Shown: positions 1-7,040 of the stretch, in pieces | Layout of the letters: the number at the start of each line of letters is the position of its first letter | How positions within the stretch are numbered: the first letter of the stretch is position 1 | Assembly (NCBI GenBank): GCA_009918225.1 | Contig: RGEP01000017.1 | Location: 1-17,113, forward strand | Source of the DNA: Betaproteobacteria bacterium | GTDB taxonomy: Bacteria > Pseudomonadota > Gammaproteobacteria > Burkholderiales > Burkholderiaceae_C | Direction of reading: 5' to 3' | DNA length: 17,113 bases | The notes under the pieces: model-generated | Told to the model about the DNA's origin: nothing | The model's input: the letters and a program-made list of their open reading frames with translations, nothing else | Database searches by the model: none | Made by a program: the position numbers and the translations under genes

Positions 1-1695
1 GCTCATCACCAAGCGCACCTTCTCGAGGTCGACGCCCACCGCATCAGCGGCAATTTGGCGATAGATGCCGTCGTTGCCCTGCCCCTGCTCGCCCACGCTC
101 ACGCTCACGCTGACGGCGCCCGACGGGTCAAGGCGAATCACGCAGCCATCTTGTGAGGCGATGCGCGCACCGCCCACGCCGTAGAAAGCCGCGCTGGGGT
201 TGGTCAGCTCAATCAGTGCCGCAAAGCCGATGCCGCGGTAGATGCCTTGTTGCCTCAAAGACTCCACTTCCGCCTTGAGCTTGGGGTAGTCCATCAGGGC
301 TTCTATCTTTTGCAGACAAGCCTCGTGCGACAAGATTTCCAGCTTGATCCCGCTGGCACCCGTGGCCGGATAGGCATCATCGGGAATCACGTTTTTCTTT
401 CGGATCTCCAAGGCGTCCATGCCGATGGCCCGAGCCGCCAGGTCCACCAAGCCTTCGGTGACCGCACAGGCAATGGGGTGCCCCACGCCGCGGTACTGGC
501 AGGTGGGCGTCTTGTTCTGGAACACCACCTTCAAGTGCGCGCGGTAATGCTGGTGTTTGTAGGGCCCGCCCACGAGGTTGACCACTTGGTTGCCCTCAAT
601 GGCACTGGTGCGCGGAAACATGGAATAAGGGCCAATGCCGGTGAGGTCGTCCATCTCAAAACCAACGATCTCTCCGCTCTTCTTAACCCCAATCCGGGCG
701 GTGACGCGGTGGTGGCGCGCATGGATATCGCTGGTGAAGCTCTCCAGCCGATCGGCTACAAACTTCACCGGGCGGCGGCACATCATCGACAAGGCCACGG
801 TGGCGAAGTCATCGGGATACGCATGCACCTTGATGCCGAACGAGCCCCCCACTTCCTTGCAGATGACCCGGATGTCAGACTCAGCCAACCCGAACTGCCG
901 CGCATACAGGTCCTGCATCATGTGCGGCGCCTGGAACGAGTGGTACACGGTGAGCTTTTGCTCAGCGGGGTGCCAGTGGGCAATCTGACACCTGGGCTCC
1001 AGCGTGACGCCGGTGTGGCGTCCGAAGTGGAACGTGGTGCCCACCACGGCATCGGCGCCCGCAAATGCAGCGTCCACGTCGCCCACGTTCAGGCTTCGGG
1101 TGAAACACAGGTTGTCGCCCAACTCCGAGTGGATCAGTGGCGTGGCCGGGTCCAGGGCGGTTTCCATGTCCACCACGGGCGGCAGCTCCTCGAACTCCAC
1201 ATCAATGAGCTGCAGGGCGTCTTCGGCCTGTTCGCGCGTTTCGGCCACCACCGCCACCACCGGCTCACCCTGCCAACACACCCGGTCCAGGGCCATGGGG
1301 TACTGCGGTGCGCTCTTCATACCGGCCAAGTGGGCCAGCGTGGCCACCCAGGGTTTGCAGTAGGCCGTCAGGTCGTGCCCATCGGCCACCAGAATCACAC
1401 CGGGCATGCGGCGGGCTTCATCGGCATGGATGCGCAGAACCTTGGCGTGGGCCAGCGGGCTGCGCCAGTACACCACATGGGCCATGCGCGGCAGCTCGAT
1501 GTCATCGATGTAAGTCCCCTGCCCTTGCACCAGCTTGCGCGCACTCGGTCGTTCACTGCTGGCCCCGATGTAGCGCGGATCTTCGGTGACGGGCGGCAGG
1601 GGCTGATCTTCATGCCGGGTCTGGGGCCGTTCTTCAACTTCGGTGCCGGCCCTTGGGGCGGGCGTCTTCAAGTCGGTGGCGGTGTTCATGGTCAT
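1..1695 (-). CDS. Molybdenum hydroxylase large subunit (xanthine dehydrogenase/CoxL family), partial, runs off left edge
   Basis: This is the molybdopterin-binding catalytic subunit of a xanthine dehydrogenase/CO dehydrogenase-type hydroxylase, which oxidises its substrate with water-derived oxygen. I read it by reverse translation: an ATG at 1695 preceded by GGAG with 5 nt spacing, then 565 codons to the window edge. Family members have roughly 750-800 residues, so the C-terminal quarter is missing. An aldehyde oxidase/XDH hammerhead-type domain (about residues 50-160) is followed by a GGSFGIK motif (about residue 280) and the active-site loop QYRGVGHP (residues 400-407). GEQGQGNDG lies near the visible end. 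The loop lacks the Cys of true CO dehydrogenase (AYxCSFR), so CO is not the expected substrate; a heterocycle, aldehyde or similar compound is more likely. It is the last of three co-directional genes, 49 bp after the 2Fe-2S subunit. Family is secure; substrate is unknown. Confidence 0.93.
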   Translation of the reverse strand, partial: MTMNTATDLKTPAPRAGTEVEERPQTRHEDQPLPPVTEDPRYIGASSERPSARKLVQGQGTYIDDIELPRMAHVVYWRSPLAHAKVLRIHADEARRMPGVILVADGHDLTAYCKPWVATLAHLAGMKSAPQYPMALDRVCWQGEPVVAVVAETREQAEDALQLIDVEFEELPPVVDMETALDPATPLIHSELGDNLCFTRSLNVGDVDAAFAGADAVVGTTFHFGRHTGVTLEPRCQIAHWHPAEQKLTVYHSFQAPHMMQDLYARQFGLAESDIRVICKEVGGSFGIKVHAYPDDFATVALSMMCRRPVKFVADRLESFTSDIHARHHRVTARIGVKKSGEIVGFEMDDLTGIGPYSMFPRTSAIEGNQVVNLVGGPYKHQHYRAHLKVVFQNKTPTCQYRGVGHPIACAVTEGLVDLAARAIGMDALEIRKKNVIPDDAYPATGASGIKLEILSHEACLQKIEALMDYPKLKAEVESLRQQGIYRGIGFAALIELTNPSAAFYGVGGARIASQDGCVIRLDPSGAVSVSVSVGEQGQGNDGIYRQIAADAVGVDLEKVRLVMS

Positions 1696-1744
1696 CGGTC
1701 TCCAGGGCCTCAGGGCTGCGGATGTCAGGTCAGGGCGTCAGGGC

Positions 1745-2233
1745 TCAGGCAGCGCGCTGTTGGGCCCGTTGTGCCAAGGTGTCGCAAACCGCGTCCACAA
1801 TGGCGTGATAACCGGTGCAACGGCAGTAGTTGCCGCTCATCCACTCGCGCACCTCGGCCCGGGTGGCATTGGGTTTGGTCTCCAAAAGCTCCTTGGCTGC
1901 CATCACCATGCCCGGTGTGCAGAATCCGCACTGCAAGGCGTTGTGTCGAACAAAGGCGTCCTGCAGGTCGCGAACATCGCCGTCTTCGCTCAGACCTTCG
2001 ATGGTGCGCACCTGGCGGCCCTGTGTCTGCACGGCCAGGGTCAAGCAACCCCGAACAATCTTGCCGTCCACCTCGACGGTGCACGCACCGCAGACCCCAT
2101 GCTCACAACCCAGGTGCGAGCCCTTGAGGCCCAGATCGTTGCGAACAAAGTCCACCAAATGCTGTCGCGGTTGCACGCTGCAGCAATGTGACTGACCGTT
2201 GACGGTCACGTTCAATGTCTGTAAGTCGGCCAT
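1745..2233 (-). CDS. Molybdenum hydroxylase small subunit, two 2Fe-2S clusters (CoxS-like)
   Basis: This is the iron-sulfur electron-transfer subunit that carries electrons from the molybdenum site to the FAD subunit. At 162 residues it is of normal length for CoxS/XdhC-type proteins. The N-terminal plant-type ferredoxin domain has C43-x4-C48-x2-C51-x11-C63. The helical second domain has C102-x2-C105 and C137-x-C139 in the familiar QCGFCTPGM and NYCRCTGY contexts. All eight cluster ligands are present, so it should be functional. The gene follows the FAD subunit by 27 bp and precedes the large subunit by 49 bp, the coxM-coxS-coxL order. A GGAG lies about 10 nt before the ATG. No export signal is visible, as expected for a cytoplasmic enzyme. 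Confidence 0.96.
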   Translation of the reverse strand: MADLQTLNVTVNGQSHCCSVQPRQHLVDFVRNDLGLKGSHLGCEHGVCGACTVEVDGKIVRGCLTLAVQTQGRQVRTIEGLSEDGDVRDLQDAFVRHNALQCGFCTPGMVMAAKELLETKPNATRAEVREWMSGNYCRCTGYHAIVDAVCDTLAQRAQQRAA

Positions 2234-2260
2234 GATGGGGGGCTCCAGGTGAATCGGCGT

Positions 2261-3136
2261 TCAGGCAGCCAGCGCTGCGCGGCTGGCATCGGCGGCCTGC
2301 AGCAGGCGCTTGAGCAGCACCGTGGCCAGGTGGCGCTTGGTGTCAGCGCTGTGGGTGAGGTCAGGCAAGGGGTCGAGCTCGGCCCGTAAGGAAGCCGCCG
2401 CAATCTCGATGGCAGCAGCATCCAAGACCTTGCCCGCCAGTACGGCCTCGGTCTTGGGCGCACGCAGGGGTTTGACCCCCATGCCCAAGAGACCCAGATT
2501 CACACGCAGGGCCTTGCGGCCCTCGAACCGCGCCGACACGGCCAGGCCAGCAACCGCGTAGTCGCCGTGCCGCCGCGCCAATTCATCGAAGGCGAACCAG
2601 TCGGCGGTGGTGGCCACCGGCACATCGGCGCCGATCACGATTTCGTCGGCCTGCAGGTCGGTGGTGTAGAGGTCTTGGAAGAAATCCGTGGCGCGAATGT
2701 GGCGCTGGCCGCGGGGGCCTTGCACATGGACATGGCCATCCAGGGCCACCAGGCAGCAGGGCCACTCGGCAGCCGGATCGCCGTAGGCAATGGACCCGCC
2801 CCAGGTGCCTGAATTGCGGATGGCGCGGTGGGCGATGTGGGGGGCGGCGCTGGCCAGCATGGGCGCCGCTTCGGCCACCAAGGCTGACTCTTCCACTTGC
2901 GTGTGGGTGGCCAGCGCGCCGATGTACAGGCGATCGCCCCGGCGCTCGATGCTCGACAGGCCCGGCAGCCCCGTGATGTCAATGAGCAGCTTGGGGTCGG
3001 ACAGCCGCATGTTGAGTGTGGCCACCAAGGTCTGCCCGCCGGCCATGATGCGTGCATCGAGGCCATGCTGCGCCAGCAGTGCCAGCGCCTGCTCGATTGT
3101 GCTCGGCTTGCAGTAGTCGAAGGCGGCAGCTTTCAT
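2261..3136 (-). CDS. Molybdenum hydroxylase FAD-binding medium subunit (CoxM-like)
   Basis: This is the FAD subunit that accepts electrons from the 2Fe-2S subunit and passes them to the final acceptor. At 291 residues it matches the CoxM/CutM length. The first FAD motif, AGGQTL, lies at residues 32-37; the second, TWGGS followed by IAYGDPAAEW, at 111-125. The C-terminal CO-dehydrogenase-flavoprotein domain begins near residue 170. The start is supported by a strong AGGAGA Shine-Dalgarno 6 nt before the ATG. It is the first gene of the operon, divergent from a TetR-family gene, with a candidate promoter and operator between them. Class assignment is firm; the oxidised substrate cannot be told from this subunit. 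Confidence 0.95.
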   Translation of the reverse strand: MKAAAFDYCKPSTIEQALALLAQHGLDARIMAGGQTLVATLNMRLSDPKLLIDITGLPGLSSIERRGDRLYIGALATHTQVEESALVAEAAPMLASAAPHIAHRAIRNSGTWGGSIAYGDPAAEWPCCLVALDGHVHVQGPRGQRHIRATDFFQDLYTTDLQADEIVIGADVPVATTADWFAFDELARRHGDYAVAGLAVSARFEGRKALRVNLGLLGMGVKPLRAPKTEAVLAGKVLDAAAIEIAAASLRAELDPLPDLTHSADTKRHLATVLLKRLLQAADASRAALAA

Positions 3137-3185
3137 GCATCGTCTCCTGGGGCCCTAGGCGGACCCGGGTTTCCACGGGGGATGT

Positions 3186-3207
3186 TTGTTTACCAGGCGG
3201 TCAACAA
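3186..3207. promoter_or_regulatory. 22-bp palindrome, probable operator of the adjacent TetR regulator
   Basis: The left half TTGTTTACC (3186-3194) and right half GGTCAACAA (3199-3207) are inverted copies at eight of nine positions, separated by 4 nt (AGGC). TetR-family operators are commonly palindromes of this size beside the regulator gene. It sits between coxM (start 3136) and the TetR gene, and overlaps the -10/+1 region of the candidate coxM promoter. Binding would therefore be expected to block the hydroxylase operon and probably the tetR-dctPQM operon too. The palindrome is seen directly; the identity of the binder is inferred. Confidence 0.6.
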
Positions 3208-3235
3208 TCCTAGTGGCTATTGAATTCTGGGTAAA
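3207..3235 (-). promoter_or_regulatory. Candidate sigma70-type promoter for the coxM-S-L operon
   Basis: On the minus strand TTTACC (3235-3230) is followed by exactly 17 nt and then TAGGAT (3212-3207). Each hexamer matches the -35/-10 consensus at four of six positions. Transcription would start near 3200, inside the palindrome described at 3186-3207, leaving a leader of about 60 nt to the coxM ATG. This is inferred from pattern only; betaproteobacterial promoters are often weak matches, so chance similarity is possible. Confidence 0.42.
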
Positions 3236-3239
3236 TAGC

Positions 3240-4019
3240 GTGCGGCTACCCAAAAACCCTGAACCTTCCAAACCGCTTCCCACCGGACGCTTGCTGGCTC
3301 CTCAAGGCCCCACGCCCAGACGCCGTTTGGGCACGGCCGAGCGGTCCAAGCAAATCCTTGACGGCGCCATTCAGTTCTTCGCTCTGCACGGGCTGGATGG
3401 GCAGCTCCGCGACCTGGCCAAAAGCATCGGCATCACACACGCCCTGCTGTACCACTACTTCCCCACCAAGCAAGCGCTGATCGATGCGGTGTACCAAGAG
3501 GTGTTTGCCGAACGTTGGAACCCGTGGTGGGATGAACTGCTGGACGATGAGGATTCGACAGTCGAAGACAAGCTCACCGCTTTTTATGAGGACTACATCA
3601 ACCAGGCCCTCACAAAAGACTTTGTCCGAATCCTGGTGTTTTCGGGCCTGACGGATCGGACCATCACCGACCGATTCTTCAACATGCTGCGCCAACGCCT
3701 GTTCCCGCGATTGATTCGTGAAACCCGCCGCCACCGAGGCGCTTCGCTGCGCGGCAAGCCCAGCCGGCGCGAGCTGGAACTGCTCACGGGATTGCACGGC
3801 GGCTTTTTCTATATCCCTTTGCAGCGCTGGGTCTACGGCCAAGCCGTGTACGGCGCTCCAGTACCCGAGTCATACGATGGCGCCTTCGTCCGCGATCGGG
3901 TCAGGGCTTACCTGCTTGCGACCGAAATCCTTTTCACCGCCGGGACAGCAGTTCCGGCATCCCCCGTGCGGCGCAACACGCGCCGATCTTTAGCCCGAAG
4001 TCCCAAGGAGACGACATGA
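3240..4019 (+). CDS. TetR/AcrR-family transcriptional regulator
   Basis: This is a probable ligand-responsive repressor. The N-terminal TetR helix-turn-helix spans about residues 33-82 from the chosen start, with LRDLAKSIGITHALLYHYF as the recognition region and PTKQAL after it. The rest is a helical ligand/dimer domain of no recognised subclass, ending in a basic tail. The frame stays open upstream to a TTG at 3186, but that codon lies inside the 22-bp palindrome. I prefer the GTG at 3240 (259 residues), although its ribosome site is poor; the start is uncertain. The stop overlaps the dctP start (ATGA), so the two genes are translationally coupled. Its place between a divergent hydroxylase operon and a TRAP operon suggests that it senses the transported compound or a product of it. 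Confidence 0.88.
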   Translation: MRLPKNPEPSKPLPTGRLLAPQGPTPRRRLGTAERSKQILDGAIQFFALHGLDGQLRDLAKSIGITHALLYHYFPTKQALIDAVYQEVFAERWNPWWDELLDDEDSTVEDKLTAFYEDYINQALTKDFVRILVFSGLTDRTITDRFFNMLRQRLFPRLIRETRRHRGASLRGKPSRRELELLTGLHGGFFYIPLQRWVYGQAVYGAPVPESYDGAFVRDRVRAYLLATEILFTAGTAVPASPVRRNTRRSLARSPKETT

Positions 4020-5086
4020 ACTTCAAAAAACTCGCGCTGACCGGGGCGATCGCCCTGGGCACTACCCTCACCTCGCTGGCGGCCTATGCCCAGCAAACCA
4101 TCACGGTGAACATCGGATCGAGCCATCCCGTGACCAACATCTGGGCCTACGCCATGAAAGAGGTGTTTCAGCCTGAGGTCGACCGGCTGCTCAAGGAAGG
4201 TGGCAACAAGTTTCAAATCCGCTGGCGCGAGAACTACGGCGGCACGCTGTACAAGTTCAATGAAACACGGGCTGCGGTGAAGGACGGCATCGTCGATGTG
4301 GGCATGGTGGGTACGGTCTGGGAAAACTCGGCCATGCCGCTGCAAAACGTAACCTACTTCACGCCGTTTGCGACCACCAACCACGAGATGCTGATCGAGA
4401 TCTTCGACAAGCTCAATGCCAACCACCCGGCGCTCAAGGCCAGCTGGACCGCCCAGAACATGGTGCCGCTGTCATCCTTGATCACCGACAGCTATGACGT
4501 GTACGCGAACTTCCCCATCACCAATATGGCCGCGCTGCAGAACAAGAAGATCCATGCGCCGGGAACCTCGGCCAACTGGATGCGCGACACGGGCGCCACG
4601 CCGGTAGAAGGTGCGCTGACCACGTACTACACCAACATCCAAACTGGCGTGACGCAAGGTGCCTTGAGCTTTGCCAGCGGCATCGGCCCGGCTCGGGTGT
4701 ATGAAGTTGCCAAGCACCTCACACGGGTGGACATCGGCGCCATGTACTTTGGAAGTGTGGCGGCCAACAAGAGCTTCTACGACAAGCTGCCCAAGGACGT
4801 GCAAGACGCCTTCATCAAGGCGGGCCAGGCGACCTCGGCGGCCCATGGCAAACACGTCACCCGCTCTGCAGCCACCGCGATGGATACCATGAAGGCTGCG
4901 GGTCTGCAGATCACCGACTTGCCGGCGGCTGAGCGCAACAAGTGGATCAATGGCCTGCCCGATATCATCAGCCCGTGGCTGCAAACCACTGGTGACGCCG
5001 GCAAATCAGTGCTGCGCGCCTATTTCGATGAGCTGCGTGCTCGCGGCGTGAAGCCCTTGCGCGATTGGGACAAAGCAGCACGCTGA
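4016..5086 (+). CDS. dctP: TRAP transporter periplasmic substrate-binding protein (DctP family)
   Basis: This is the periplasmic receptor of a tripartite ATP-independent transporter, which uses an ion gradient to import organic acids and related solutes. At 356 residues it is of slightly generous family length. A Sec signal peptide occupies residues 1-25, with cleavage expected after AYA. The DctP domain follows (IGSSHPVTN, about 33-41; IVDVGMVGTVW, 92-102). The position that usually holds the substrate-carboxylate-binding Arg (in a KxRxP-like context) appears to be His180 in KKIHAPGT; this is a by-eye alignment. An ATGA overlap with the TetR gene and a GGAG 6 nt before the ATG support the start. 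A 40-nt hairpin follows the stop, before dctQ. The ligand is unknown; a substrate of the neighbouring hydroxylase is a reasonable guess. Confidence 0.95.
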   Translation: MNFKKLALTGAIALGTTLTSLAAYAQQTITVNIGSSHPVTNIWAYAMKEVFQPEVDRLLKEGGNKFQIRWRENYGGTLYKFNETRAAVKDGIVDVGMVGTVWENSAMPLQNVTYFTPFATTNHEMLIEIFDKLNANHPALKASWTAQNMVPLSSLITDSYDVYANFPITNMAALQNKKIHAPGTSANWMRDTGATPVEGALTTYYTNIQTGVTQGALSFASGIGPARVYEVAKHLTRVDIGAMYFGSVAANKSFYDKLPKDVQDAFIKAGQATSAAHGKHVTRSAATAMDTMKAAGLQITDLPAAERNKWINGLPDIISPWLQTTGDAGKSVLRAYFDELRARGVKPLRDWDKAAR

Positions 5087-5108
5087 TCACAGCTCTGAAG
5101 CTGGGTAC

Positions 5109-5148
5109 TGAGGCCTGGAGCGGCGCATGCGCACCGGTTCAGGCCTCA
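5109..5148 (+). promoter_or_regulatory. Intercistronic hairpin between dctP and dctQ
   Basis: TGAGGCCTG (5109-5117) and CAGGCCTCA (5140-5148) form a perfect 9-bp stem. The 22-nt interior can extend the helix with CGG/CCG and GC/GC pairs across mismatches. No U-tract follows, so it is not a classic terminator. Hairpins after the binding-protein gene of transport operons commonly protect the upstream mRNA or reduce read-through, so that more binding protein than membrane subunit is made; that role here is inferred. Confidence 0.7.
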
Positions 5149-5170
5149 CACTGTGAACTGGAGCCCGACC

Positions 5171-5740
5171 GTGGCAGCTGAAACTGATTTGGACGCACCG
5201 CCCCAGGCGTCGCGTCACCCGCTTGACCTACCAGCCAATCTGCTGGCCTCGCTTGGCACGGTCTGGATCTTTGTGATCATGTGTCTCGTCGTGGCCGATG
5301 TGATCGGGCGGGACTTCCTGGATGCCCCCATCACCGGGGTCGCCGAGTTCTCGGCGCGGTCAGTGGCCTCCATCGTGTTTCTTCAATTGGCAGCTGCGAT
5401 TTGCAGCAGCCGCATGACCCGCAGCGACTTCCTGCTCAACATCATCGGCAAGCGGTCAACAGCCGCCGTCAAGGCCCTGGATGTCTTCAACGCCCTGGTC
5501 GGTGCGGCCTTGTTTTCGGCATTGGCGATGATTGCATGGCCCGAACTGCAGGGTTCGCTGGCCTCGGCCGAGTTCTATGGCGTGCAGGGGGTCTACAGCG
5601 TGCCCGCCTGGCCATTTAGAGGCTTGATCGTGGCTGGATCGGCTGCTGCTGCACTTTGCTACCTGCTCAGCATCCCCGGAATTCTGGCTCGCCATGCAGC
5701 GGTGCCTTCATCGGAAGACCCACTGGGAGGCCGAACATGA
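5171..5740 (+). CDS. dctQ: TRAP transporter small membrane subunit (DctQ family)
   Basis: This is the four-helix membrane subunit that partners DctM in the inner membrane. I chose the GTG at 5171 (189 residues) because GGAG lies 8 nt upstream. A GTG at 5153 would add six residues but lies only 4 nt beyond the hairpin and has no ribosome site. Hydrophobic segments lie at about residues 24-45, 62-79, 97-118 and 138-163. The motif DVIGRDFLDAPITGVAEF after the first helix is typical of DctQ. It overlaps dctM by ATGA, so the membrane subunits are coupled in translation. The complete P-Q-M set indicates a functional transporter. Confidence 0.92.
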   Translation: MAAETDLDAPPQASRHPLDLPANLLASLGTVWIFVIMCLVVADVIGRDFLDAPITGVAEFSARSVASIVFLQLAAAICSSRMTRSDFLLNIIGKRSTAAVKALDVFNALVGAALFSALAMIAWPELQGSLASAEFYGVQGVYSVPAWPFRGLIVAGSAAAALCYLLSIPGILARHAAVPSSEDPLGGRT

Positions 5741-6972
5741 GCGATCTCGGTCTGGGTGGTTTGTTGATCGGCGGGCTGGTGTTGCTCGTGCTGCTGGGCG
5801 TCCACATTGGTGTGGCGCTGCTGGCTGTTGGCTTCTTCGGCGTCTGGTTGGTTCGCGACAACATCGACATGGCCATGCGGCTGTTGTACATGGCCGCCTA
5901 CAACGGCATCGCAGACTACATCTTTGCCACCATTCCCCTGTTCGTCCTGATGGGCTTGCTCGTCAGCATTTCCAATGTCGGGAAAGACACCTTCACGGTG
6001 GCGGAGTACCTGCTGCGCCGGGTGCGTGGCGGCTTGGGTGTGGCCACCGTGGCAGCCAACACGGTGTTCGCGGCGGTTACCGGCGTGTCAATCGCCTCGG
6101 CTGCGGTGTTCACCCGGGTGGCCGTGCCCGAAATGGTTCGACACGGATACAAAACCACATTTGCAACCGGTACGGTAGCCGGCAGCTCGGTGTTGGGCAT
6201 GATGATCCCACCGAGCTTGTTAATGATCATCTACGGCGTCCTGGCCGAGCAGTCCATTGGCACCTTGTTCATTGCGGGCGTGATCCCAGGATTCCTGCTG
6301 GCCATCGTCTTCGCCGCGATGATCATGCTGATGGCCCGATACACGCCAGGAACGGTCTTCGACCTGCAAAAGCAAATCGCGCAGCGCCGGGAACACCAGA
6401 TTGAGCTGACGCTGACCAAGCTCGAGATGGCTTCCAAGCTGGTACCCATTGCCGCGTTGGTGGCCCTGGTACTCGGCGGGCTCTACTCGGGGTTCTTCAC
6501 GCCCACCGAGGCCGGCGGTGTGGGTGCAGCGGGTGCGCTGTTGATCGCCCTGTTGCGCCGCTCGCTGGGACAGGGCAACCTGTGGCGTGTGTTGCACGAA
6601 ACCGGCAGCGTGTCCTGCACCATTCTGATCTTGCTGGTCGCAGCGGCCTTCTACAGCCGGATGCTCAGCGTGGCCGGTGTACCGGTGGCGATCTCTGAGC
6701 TGGTTCGAGACGCAGGCCTGGGGCCATACGGCTTCCTCACGCTCTACATCGGCATTGTGTTGTTGCTGGGCATGATCCTGGACTCCAGCTCGATAATGGG
6801 CTTGTTGACCCCACCGTTTGGCATCTCGGTGTTCACGGTCAAGTCCACCCTCAACGACCCCAAAGTGTCGGTGGAGAGCATCTTTGCCGGGGCTATGCCC
6901 TTTGTGGCCGCCATGTTCCTGGTGCTGATCCTGGTCTGCGCCTTCCCATGGCTTTCACTGGCGCTGACGTGA
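5737..6972 (+). CDS. dctM: TRAP transporter large permease subunit (DctM family)
   Basis: This is the large inner-membrane subunit that carries the translocation path. The ATG at 5737 overlaps the dctQ stop and has GGGAGG 6 nt upstream, giving 411 residues, slightly shorter than the usual 425-435. The protein is hydrophobic throughout, with about a dozen membrane segments. Conserved family elements are GVSIASAAVF (about 116-125), MMIPPSLLMIIYG (about 155-167) and LFIAGVIPGFLL (about 177-188). The C-terminal half has DSSSIMGLLTPPFG, a second conserved loop. No terminator with a U-tract follows. The longer frame that stays open upstream to 5656 merely overlaps dctQ and is not used. Confidence 0.96.
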   Translation: MSDLGLGGLLIGGLVLLVLLGVHIGVALLAVGFFGVWLVRDNIDMAMRLLYMAAYNGIADYIFATIPLFVLMGLLVSISNVGKDTFTVAEYLLRRVRGGLGVATVAANTVFAAVTGVSIASAAVFTRVAVPEMVRHGYKTTFATGTVAGSSVLGMMIPPSLLMIIYGVLAEQSIGTLFIAGVIPGFLLAIVFAAMIMLMARYTPGTVFDLQKQIAQRREHQIELTLTKLEMASKLVPIAALVALVLGGLYSGFFTPTEAGGVGAAGALLIALLRRSLGQGNLWRVLHETGSVSCTILILLVAAAFYSRMLSVAGVPVAISELVRDAGLGPYGFLTLYIGIVLLLGMILDSSSIMGLLTPPFGISVFTVKSTLNDPKVSVESIFAGAMPFVAAMFLVLILVCAFPWLSLALT

Positions 6973-7040
6973 TGCGGGCGGCTTGAGGGGCCCGGGGCAA
7001 CGCATGCCTGGGTGGGGCCGGTGGTGCCGGTCACAACCCC

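Noticed and set aside
247..2127. A 626-residue open frame on the plus strand
   Set aside because: It is antisense to the molybdenum hydroxylase large and small subunit genes, which have clear conserved motifs; long antisense frames are common in GC-rich DNA.
1..3136. Aerobic CO dehydrogenase (coxMSL)
   Set aside because: The active-site loop lacks the form I Cys motif and departs from the form II motif; only gene order supports CO dehydrogenase.
3186..3239. Upstream extension of the TetR gene from a TTG codon
   Set aside because: The extension would lie over the operator-like palindrome and has no family similarity; the GTG at 3240 is preferred, though not proven.
6973..7040. Rho-independent terminator after dctM
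   Set aside because: GC-rich short repeats such as CCGG-TGGTG-CCGG are present, but there is no long perfect stem and no T-tract.
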